Source: Castor canadensis (lineage: Eukaryota; Chordata; Mammalia; Rodentia; Castoridae). From it: DNA of 64,000 bases. Shown piece by piece: positions 56,432-64,000 of this stretch (its first letter is position 1; every line of letters begins with the position of its first letter). The translations under genes were made by a program, and so were the position numbers. The notes below the pieces were generated by a model. It did no database searches. It saw only the letters and a list, made by a program, of their open reading frames with translations, and was not told the DNA's origin. The stretch covers positions 154,147,973 to 154,211,972 of the forward strand of contig NC_133389.1 in assembly GCF_047511655.1 (NCBI RefSeq), in the 5' to 3' direction.

Positions 56432-56449
56432 GTCCCTGCTCAGGTGCCA
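56432..56449 (-). promoter_or_regulatory. Primer-binding site, tRNA-Lys-like
   Basis: On the minus strand TGGCACCTGAGCAGGGAC matches the Lys-tRNA primer site TGGCGCCCGAACAGGGAC at 15 of 18 positions. It starts two bases after the LTR end. Confidence 0.75.
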
Positions 56450-56451
56450 CC

Positions 56452-56916
56452 TCTTGTGGCCTGTGCAAGCTCATCCTAGAAATCTATCTGGGAGCACAGG
56501 AGATTGAGAAAGGACAAAAGACAGAAGACAAACATGCAGAAAGTTGGGATCAGGTGGGCTGGGTGCTCTGATGCAGAAATACAACAGCCTTGACCACCTC
56601 CGTGAGTTTACTATATTTGGCGGCAAACCAGGAAGTAGAGCCACAGTTGGGGGTGTGTGTGACATTGTAGTTATTGGGAGCAGGGGGAACCTGCAATCAT
56701 TAATCTCTGGATGTAAAAATCTTAGGAAAAGCAGCTGTGCTGCATTTTGCCCTCTGCGGCTGGGGCTGTGCCCATCCCAGCCTGCAGATTATTGGGCATA
56801 GCTGTGCTCACTCTCTTCTATAGCTAGGAGCTGTGCCAAATCCCAGCCTGCAAATTATTTGATTTAGCTGTGCTCATGTCAAGTTTTCATAGGCTTCTGA
56901 TAATCTGCTCTCCACA
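56452..56916 (-). repeat. 5' LTR of the class II provirus
   Basis: On the minus strand it opens TGTGGAGAGCAGATTATCAG and ends ...GGCCACAAGA, like the solo LTR at 17529-18254. It has a 65-bp-period duplication in U3 and lacks the purine-rich insertion of the other copy. The TATA region is degenerate (aaatatagtaaac). Confidence 0.78.
56766..56876 (-). repeat. 65-bp-period tandem duplication in the LTR U3
   Basis: ctgtgcccatcccagcctgc(ag) at 56766 and ctgtgccaaatcccagcctgc at 56831 begin two units, each ending in tagctgtgctca. The LTR at 17.5 kb has a single unit. Confidence 0.75.
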
Positions 56917-57229
56917 AGCAACAATGTAGATATTTGAGGATGTTTCACAGCAATCCTTCCTCAGTTCCTTATACCTTATCACCTTTGGGAACAATCTTTG
57001 TATCCCTGTCACCTTTGGGAGGTAGATTAAGCAGTAAATATCTGCAGAGGAGTCTGAAGGGACTGTAAGGATATTACCACTAAAAAATAAACAACCAAAA
57101 GAACCACACAACCTTAAATAATTATGACAATGAAATCTCACTCCTTCCATGAAGCTTTTCTTTGACCTGAAGTTCTGTAACATCTAGGTTTTAGCACTTT
57201 TAGAGCTGGTATGAGGTGCTAAAAAGCAT
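56917..57229. other. No recognisable feature
   Basis: Non-coding sequence flanking the class II LTR. Confidence 0.3.
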
Positions 57230-57795
57230 CTAAGAGATCTATCTAGATGGCTTAATAAAATCAAGATTAACAAAAATAATGGTTTAAATGAACAAAAATG
57301 AATTTGGCAATACAATGGGAAAAATTTTACTCCTAATAGTAACCAAAGATAGGACACTCAGAATAAATCTAACAAGACTGTGAGTAAAACTAAAATCTAA
57401 TGAAGGATGGAAGGAAGATCTGAATAAATGGAGAGAGCTATGCTCAGTTCCTGGATGGAAATCATAAAAATGTTAAACTTTCAATTTCCCAAAATTAATC
57501 CATAAATTCAACATTACCCTAATCAAAATTCTCCTCATTTTCATAGAACTTAATAAGCATAATCTAAAATTCATATGGAAGTGAATTTGGACAAAAATAA
57601 CTAAGACTTAAACAAAAAAGAACAAAGAAGCATTGATCTAACAGATTGCAAAACATACTATAAATCTAAAGCGATTAAAATGGTGTGATTTTAGCACATA
57701 AACATTTTAAAAATCAGTGAGACAGTTTAAGAATGCAAAAAGAAAATCATATATCTAGGAAATTAGTAATGATAAATGTGGGTATTCAAAATTAA
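57230..57795 (+). mobile_element. L1M ORF2 fragment
   Basis: 'gaatttggcaatacaatggg', 'ggacactcagaataaatcta', 'ccataaattcaacattaccc', 'aaaattcatatggaagtgaa', 'aacatactataaatctaaag' are L1M reverse-transcriptase to C-terminal sequence. Confidence 0.75.
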
Positions 57796-58199
57796 TAGGT
57801 ATAAGTTATAATTGTACTCTGCAGCAGGTAACAGAAACCCAAAAAACAGTAACTTAATTAAAGAAGAATTTACTTTCGTCACATAACAAGAAGTAGAGGA
57901 TTGTAAGCTTGGGCTGTTGCAAGGGCTGGGAAGATTCACATTCCTTTTAGCTTTCTATTCTAGCTCCTTATCATAGGTTCTTGTTTTCATATGCAGCACT
58001 TCATGTGTACCTCCACTTTGGGAAGCAATAAGTAGAAAATTGAGGAGAAAGAGATATGTCTTGAAATCAGGTCTTTTCCAGAAGTTACAGTCAAATTGAG
58101 ACTTCTGCTTCCATTTCAGTGTTTATAACTGTCATGCCATCACTCAAGTTTCATCAAAGTTGGATGGATCAGGAACAGTAGGGAAGATGGTCAAAACAT
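57796..58199. other. Probably an old unnamed repeat
   Basis: 'ctctgcagcaggtaacagaa' and 'ttaattaaagaagaattta' suggest a mammalian-wide old repeat, which I cannot name with confidence. Confidence 0.3.
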
Positions 58200-58440
58200 G
58201 CAAAATTTTGGTTGCATATTGAGGAATAAGTTCAACAGATCTATTGTACAGCATAGTGATTATAGTTAGTAACAATGTATTGCATTCTGGAAAATATCTG
58301 AGAGTAGATGTTAAATGTTCTCATCACATATAATAAATATGTGAAGTGATATATGTGTTAATTAGCTCAATTTACACAGTGTACATATATTTCTAACATT
58401 TTGTATATGATAAATATATACAAATTTTATTCTTTAATTG
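58200..58440 (+). mobile_element. L1M 3' UTR end
   Basis: 'ggaataagttcaacagatct', 'attgtacagcatagtgatta', 'tatagttagtaacaatgtat' and 'tgaagtgatatatgtgttaa' are the 3' end of ancient L1, consistent with the L1M fragment at 57230. Confidence 0.7.
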
Positions 58441-59212
58441 AAAGCGAAATGTAAAAAAAAAGGGTAGGATGTGTAGATTCTTATCTGTGCACACTGATAC
58501 TATAAACAAAATAATTGTTTTCTTTTCCATCAAGAAGAAAAGAAAACTTGCTGGGCAGGGATAGCAGTATCTGCCCCTTAGGAAAACAGCTCCATAGGTG
58601 TGAAGCCTGTAACAGTCACAGGACCCCATGGTTGTTTTAGTACTCTCCTAGGGATGTCTTGAAGTTCTTGATAATTTATCAGAGTGTGTTTTTTAAGTGA
58701 AGCCGAAAGGAACAATGGATCAAGCATATGCATGATCAAAGTAGATATGTACAATACACAACTGCACTGGTCCTTGCTGCCCCATTTTCACGTAGCATTC
58801 ATGATTCCCATGAGCAAAGAGTTCTGATGACACATGGAGTCAATGAGACTCAGAGCCAGGACAAGGTAAGCACGTTGCATGTATAACTGAACAAATGGGG
58901 TTCCTGACATTCCTGGGAAGCTGTGCTTTCCTTTTGGTCCAGAACTTACTTCCAACAGTGAAAGAAGGAAATGGTAGAAGAAAAACAAATGATCTAGGAA
59001 CTATCAGATTGTTTCTTACTTATTTTATTTTTCTCTGCATTAGTTAAATTCAAAAGTTTTTCCAATGTGATTCCATGGAGGAAAGAGAAAGATAAGGCAG
59101 TGCAAATTCCTTTTCCTGTCAGTTGTTCCTAATCAGTAAGACAAAGGTTAAAAAAAAAAAAAAGTTGCTAAAATGTTCATGTATCCAAAAGTGAAATAAA
59201 AAACACTTTAGT
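58441..59212. other. No recognisable feature
   Basis: About 770 bp of non-coding sequence, with an A-run at 59150-59163. Confidence 0.3.
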
Positions 59213-59305
59213 TGTGGCTGGAGGTGAAATACAGTGGTATAGTGCTTGCTAGCACGTGTGAGGCCCTGGGTTTGATCCCCAGCATCACAAAACAGAAACA
59301 AACAC
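59213..59305 (+). mobile_element. tRNA-derived (ID-like) SINE
   Basis: 'gtggctggaggtgaaataca', 'gtggtatagtgcttgctagc' and 'gggtttgatccccagcatca' with an A-rich end. Confidence 0.8.
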
Positions 59306-59559
59306 TTAATTTTGTATGTTTCCACTGCTATGGTAAGAATGAAATATATGTGATATATAAGTTGTGTACTTATACTGACCCTATATATGAGTTTTGCATG
59401 GGGCTGCCAGCATGTCCAAGACCATACAAATGACCACAAAGTCCTGAAAAGTCCCTAAGTGCTAATCTTTGGTTAAAGAAATATCTGAATAACCATTAGC
59501 TGACCATGAAATTAACCAAACAGTCATTTCCATATCTTTGATATGACAAGGAATACAGA

Positions 59560-59879
59560 TTGACAGAAATAGTTTGCAAAAGTCCCTAAATCAACCATCC
59601 AACTTCAGCAGCAACAATAAATCCTGAGGAGTTGCTGCAATGCATTATTCAAGATATCCAAATCTCAACAAGAAATTATGAAAGCATAAAGAAACAAGAA
59701 TATTTGACCTACACACAGGAAAAGAATAATAAGTAGAAACTGTCCAAGGCAGCCCAGATTTTTGGACTTACTAGACAAAGATTTAAATCATCCATTTTAG
59801 GGCTGGAAGAATAACTCAGTGGGAAATCACTTGTCCAGTATGTGTGACGATTTGGTTTTTGAACCCCAGCACTGCAAAA

Positions 59880-59919
<40 letters not shown>

Positions 59920-60650
59920 CTATTTTAAATACAATGAAGGAACTAAAGGAAGCTATGTTTTAAAGAACCAAAGGAAAGGAGAATGATGTCTTACAAAATA
60001 TCAATAAAAAAATAGAAACTATAAAACATTTTAAAGTACAATAGCCTTAAATTTTACTAAAGGAATCCAACAAGATATTTGAGTAAGCAGAATTATCAGA
60101 AAACTTAAAGATAAGTCAACCAACATTATCAGGCCAGGGAGCAGAATAATAAAAGAATGAACAAAGTCTCATGGACCTATGGCATACCATTAAGCATATG
60201 CATAAATAGGAGTCCTCATAGAAGAAAAGAAGGAAAAATGTGCAGAAATAATGACTGAAAATGCCCAAACTTGATGAAAACATCAGTGCATAAATCCACG
60301 AAGCTCAATAAGCTCCATGTAGGATAAACTCAGAGATTCACAGCTAGACATAATATAATCAGACACTCTAGAGATAAAGAAAAGAGAGAAGAAAGCAGAT
60401 AGAAGGTAGTGACTCTTTACGTACAAAGAATCCTTAATAAAATTCAGCCATGTTTTCCATCAGAAAGAAGAAAGGATATAAAACAGTGAGACAACATACT
60501 CACAATTCTAAAAAAAAAAAAAGTGCAGATGAAGAATTCCACATTAAGACATGTAGTATTTTAAAAATGAAGATGAATTTAAGACATTTCTAAATGTTGA
60601 AAAATAAGAATTGTTGAATTTTAAAATTTACAATACTTTTCCTTCTAATG
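59560..60650 (+). mobile_element. L1M/HAL1-type ORF1-region fragment
   Basis: 'gatttttggacttactagac', 'aaagatttaaatcatccat', 'actaaaggaagctatgtttt', 'gaagctcaataagctccatg', 'taggataaactcagagattc' and 'acgtacaaagaatccttaat' give the order of old LINE ORF1/ORF2 boundary sequence. It is split by the SINE at 59798. Confidence 0.65.
59798..59918 (+). mobile_element. tRNA-like SINE with (AAAT)n tail
   Basis: 'agggctggaagaataactca', 'ttgaaccccagcactgcaaa', then a perfect (AAAT)n run at 59877-59918. It interrupts L1M sequence. Confidence 0.8.
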
Positions 60651-61104
60651 TGATTTAAAGGATGACTGCATAAAGCAATAATTACAAATGTGTGTTGATG
60701 GAAACAAAATATATAAAGACATAATTTTTATACCAATAATAGTCCAAAAGAATGTTAAGAGAATTATGTTTTTATATTCTATTAAAATTAAGCTCATGTT
60801 AATCCAAGCTAGACAGTTATAAATTAACATGTTAGTTGTAATGCCCAAGACAGCCTCTAAGAAAATAGCCCAAAATATGTAGTAAAGGAAATCTAAATGG
60901 TACATTGAAAATATCTATTTAATACAAAAGAAAGTAGGAATGGAGGAATAGGAGTACAGAAATGCATGACACATATATGTGGAAAAAAAACTAGAAAATC
61001 ACAAGTATAAATCCCACTTTACTAGTTACAGTAAATGTAAATGAAATAAATACTCCAATGAAAAGGCAATGATTGTCAGAATTAGTTTTTAAAAAACCAT
61101 GATC
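60651..61104. other. Decayed AT-rich sequence, probably LINE
   Basis: 'ccaaaagaatgttaagagaa', 'ccaagctagacagttataaa' and similar fit L1M between the flanking fragments, but no clear motif is left. Confidence 0.4.
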
Positions 61105-61328
61105 TGGGGCTGGGCTTGGTGGCACATCTCTATAACCCAAGCTTCACAGGAGGCAGAGGTAGGAATATTTCTGTCCAAGGCCAGTCCTAAGCAAAAGCAT
61201 GAGACCTATCTGCAAAATAAACAAAGGAAAAATGGGTTGGGGGCATGGCTCAAGTGTTAGAGTGCTTGCTTAGCAAACACAAGGCTCTGAGTTCAAGGCC
61301 CAAATACCACCAAACAAACAAACAAAAA
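61105..61328 (+). mobile_element. B1 + tRNA-like composite SINE
   Basis: B1 part 'ggctgggcttggtggcacat', 'aggaggcagaggtaggaata', 'gtccaaggccagtcctaagc'. tRNA-like part 'gttgggggcatggctcaagt', 'gttagagtgcttgcttagca', 'gagttcaaggcccaaatacc'. A-rich tail (aaacaaacaaacaaaaaa). Confidence 0.85.
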
Positions 61329-62050
61329 AGATCCAACTATATACTATCACACAAGTAAATTCAAAAACACACAAGTTTGAAAGTAAGTGAATAAAAAAAG
61401 ACATGTCATGCAATAGCAGGCAAAAGAAAGCTGCAATGGCGATCAGCAATTTTGAAGACAGAATTTGTTACAAGAGACAAAAAGAACATTTTATAATGAT
61501 TAAAGGATTACTGTATTAAGAATATGTAATAAGTACAACATCTAACACAGCCTCAAAATATATAAGGTGAAAATGTGGAAAAACTGAAGAGAGAAATATA
61601 AAATTTAACAATAATTGGAGATTTTAATGTATTACTTCTAACAATAGATAATAAAATTAGACAGATCAAGAAGAAAACAGAACATTTGAACATATCACTC
61701 CAACTAGATCTAATAGAGCTCTACAGAAAACGCCACTCAATGGTGGAATACTTTTCTCAAGGGCCTGTGGAACATTCTTCAGAATAAACCATATATATTA
61801 GTCCATAACACAAGTCTCAATAAGTTTAAAAGAACTTAAATAAAACAAAGTATATTCCTCAATCTCAATGAAATGAATTTAGACCAAACAAATGGAAGGA
61901 AATATGAGAAATTTACAAATGCATGGAAATTAAACAACACTCTCAATAGCCAACAGGTCAAAGAAAAAAAAATCTCAAGGAAAATTAGAAAATACTTTGG
62001 GATAAAATTAAAACCAAACATACCAAAACCTATAGGATACAGTTAAAGCA
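61329..62050 (+). mobile_element. L1M ORF2 endonuclease-region fragment
   Basis: 'gcaatggcgatcagcaattt', 'aacaataattggagatttta', 'ctccaactagatctaataga', 'aatacttttctcaagggcct' and 'accatatatattagtccata' are the ORF2 endonuclease part of old L1, continuing the plus-strand L1M interrupted by the SINE. Confidence 0.75.
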
Positions 62051-63271
62051 GTTGGGAACTGTTCTCTATCTGCATTGTTTGAAATTTTTAAGAATGCATT
62101 TAAGAACTATAATTTCAAGAAGTTTCTAATTATCTTGTTAATTCCTTTGTGTAACAGTTAGAGACCAGAAGCCCTAAAATACTGAACAATTTTCCCACAG
62201 TCACATTGCTAGTCAGTGGAAAGTCAGTCAAATTCAGGGATTTCAAATTCTTGCATTATTTGTGGGATCCATCAAACGTCCCTTCCTTTTCCATCACCCT
62301 TCTCAGTAAACAGTGTTTTCTTCATTGCCACAAACTACAATTGCTTATTTATATTTATCTAATCCTCCAGGCTATGAGCTCATAAAACATAAACTTTCTT
62401 GTATTACTGAGTGTACATTATCATGGTGCATTGAATAGCAATTATTAGAAATATATTGGGCACCCATTATATTGGAAGCATTGGGTTGGTGGTAGAAGTA
62501 AATGGTGAATGAGGCATAGACTCCTCCATTGGGGAGGTCAGTCATAGTCCAGTAGATGCTCAGTAACTTCTTTACTGATTGAGTATGTGGGTCATGAAGC
62601 CTACACCTGGGAAGTTCTATCCACTTAATATCACTGCTGAGATTTATTAAAATACTTTACAATGCAGTATTAAAAAATTTGCTATGAAGCAAGAAGTAAC
62701 CAGATAGCAACGTCTCCAGCAATATATTAAAACCACTGATGTTCACCACAAACTCACATTTTTAAGACCAAAAATGTCTAAAATGAGACTAAATAAAGCT
62801 TTTCCATCCAGGCATTGTTTTTCACTGACAAATGTGGTCATGTAAGGTAGGTTCAAGTGAGTAGGTCAATTCTTTCACTTATGAAAATAAACTTGCTGAG
62901 TTTTATATGAGAAAATTGATCCCTAGTTCTCAAGATACATGCCATGATACGTTTGATATTGAAATACATATATACAGGAGGAGACCTATACAAAATGGAT
63001 CACCCTGTAGAATAGTCAGGTTTGCATCTTTCCAAAAAGCCATGGGACCTAGATCTTTTCAAGTTCTGTTACCACCACATACTCATGTACTGACAGCAGG
63101 GATTGTGCTAAGGCTCTGCAGAGCTGGAACACAAATAGTTTCTATTCTGTGAGTAGAATACTGCTGCAAAATGTAGCTCCAGAAGACCCCGCACATTCAC
63201 TTTCCTAGGTCACTCTGTCTCTTGCTGCTCAAAGGGTCTCTTTCCTTAAGCAAGGAGTAAAGCTCTGTTGT
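62051..63271. other. Mostly unassigned non-coding sequence
   Basis: A faint MIR-like stretch lies at about 62185-62245 ('ttttcccacagtcacattgc'). Otherwise nothing is recognised. Confidence 0.3.
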
Positions 63272-63392
63272 GCCAGGAGTGGTGGAATACCCCTGTGATT
63301 CCAACACTCAGGTTACTGAGGCAGGAGGACTATGAGTTCAAGATTAGCCTGGGCTACATAGTGAGACCTTATCTCAAAAACAAAACAAAATT
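63272..63392 (+). mobile_element. B1-like SINE
   Basis: 'tgccaggagtggtggaatac', 'ctgaggcaggaggactatga', 'gcctgggctacatagtgaga' and the tail 'ctcaaaaacaaaacaaaa' form one clear B1-type monomer. Confidence 0.88.
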
Positions 63393-63889
63393 AAATTTAT
63401 TATTGACAAGTTCAATGGCAAAGGATGAAGACTGAAGTGTTCCTGAGTAAACAGGAGATTTCAGAAAAGGGACCTGAACCAGTGAGTTATGAAGGGATAG
63501 GGTCCTAAAGAAAACATTCTCATAACTAAATTGAGGATGGCTCAGGTTACTGAATTTAGATTTTTTTCAAATCTTAGTACTTGTTAATGAATATTTGGTG
63601 ACTGTTTTAATTAGGTCTGCATCTATTTTGCTGCTGTTAAAAAATTAAAATAAAAAAGAAACTACCCAACAGTAGAATACTTAGTGGGTTATGATAACAA
63701 AATTTTATTGTTCATGCAGCACGTCTATCATGGGGTGGCAGAACCTCTGCTCCTTGTTGTCACTCAGAAGGTCAGGGTAATGGAGCTTCCACTTACTACT
63801 GCACTGCTGACCACCATATCAGAGGAAAGATTGTTCTGGAGGGTTGTGTTCTGCCAATTACATGATCTGGCCCCAAAACGACAGCTCTC
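63393..63889. other. No recognisable feature
   Basis: Non-coding, about 500 bp. Confidence 0.3.
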
Positions 63890-64000
63890 TTTTTTTTTTT
63901 TTTTTTTTTTCTGGCAGTACTAAGGTTTGAACTTAGGGCCTCATATTTGCTAGGCAGTCACTCTACCACTTAGGCCACTCTGCCAGGCACAGTTGTCAGT
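63890..64000 (-). mobile_element. tRNA-derived SINE (minus), cut by the window end
   Basis: T20-type run (A-tail) at about 63891-63910, then 'gtactaaggtttgaacttag', 'ggcctcatatttgctaggca', 'ctctaccacttaggccactc'. It may continue as a composite SINE beyond the window. Confidence 0.8.

Larger units (their letters stand above)
55116..56916 (-). mobile_element. Class II (betaretrovirus-like) endogenous retrovirus remnant
   Basis: Read on the minus strand: 5' LTR (56916-56452), tRNA-Lys-like primer site, a short leader, RNase H, integrase N-terminal part, then env. gag, protease, most of reverse transcriptase, most of integrase and the 3' LTR are absent, so it is a multiply deleted copy of about 1.8 kb. 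The LTR is a second copy of the family at 17.5 kb. All frames are broken. Confidence 0.8.

Noticed and set aside
1..64000. CRISPR arrays, operons, bacterial or phage systems
   Set aside because: SINE, LINE, MIR and LTR content shows mammalian DNA. No regularly spaced repeats were seen.

Overview
This window is mammalian, and almost certainly rodent, nuclear DNA. It is AT-rich intergenic or intronic sequence packed with interspersed repeats. I find no intact host protein-coding gene: every long open frame I can place is a decayed retroelement frame or a shadow of one. The lineage hint comes from the young repeats. There are B1-like (7SL-derived) monomers fused to a tRNA-like tail of the type 'ggctggaggcatggctcaag', and L1 3' ends carrying 'catatgtgcatacaaggctt'. 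I associate both, from memory, with the beaver/kangaroo-rat side of rodents (Castorimorpha, beaver most likely). That assignment is tentative.

Layout. 0.1-8.3 kb: three related minus-strand LTR-like blocks (about 127-600, 2657-3240 and 7622-8250), a GC-rich block of unknown origin with a CTG run (4.9-5.8 kb), and a multimeric SINE (6708-7241). 8.9-14.6 kb: a decayed class I (gammaretrovirus-like) endogenous retrovirus on the plus strand. It has two LTRs, a tRNA-Arg-like primer-binding site, gag and protease remnants, a truncated reverse transcriptase joined by deletion to the end of env, a polypurine tract and a 3' LTR. It seems to sit inside an L1 whose ORF1/ORF2 remnants resume at 15.8-17.5 kb. 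17.5-18.25 kb: a solo class II LTR with a 6-bp target duplication and a 257-bp purine-rich insertion.

18.7-44 kb: old repeats (L1M, MIR, hAT-like elements, MaLR/ERVL LTRs, an ERVL reverse-transcriptase fragment), several rodent SINEs, a U6 snRNA pseudogene (37718-37823), and a repeat-poor stretch (about 37.8-41.2 kb) with an RFX-type X-box. 42.2-46 kb: two young 5'-truncated L1 insertions with 16-bp target duplications, and a class I solo LTR. 46-55 kb: MaLR LTRs, SINEs, and a MIR split by a TIR element. 55.1-56.9 kb: a minus-strand betaretrovirus-like (class II) provirus remnant with the same LTR family as 17.5 kb, a tRNA-Lys-like primer site, RNase H, integrase and env fragments. 57-62 kb: L1M remnants interrupted by SINEs. 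62-64 kb: mostly unassigned, with a B1 and a tRNA-like SINE at the end.

No genes act together here as a pathway. The interest lies in the nesting, deletions and rearrangements of the mobile elements. Repeat family names are my recognition of characteristic sequence and were not checked against a database. Boundaries are approximate unless a target duplication or terminal motif is given.
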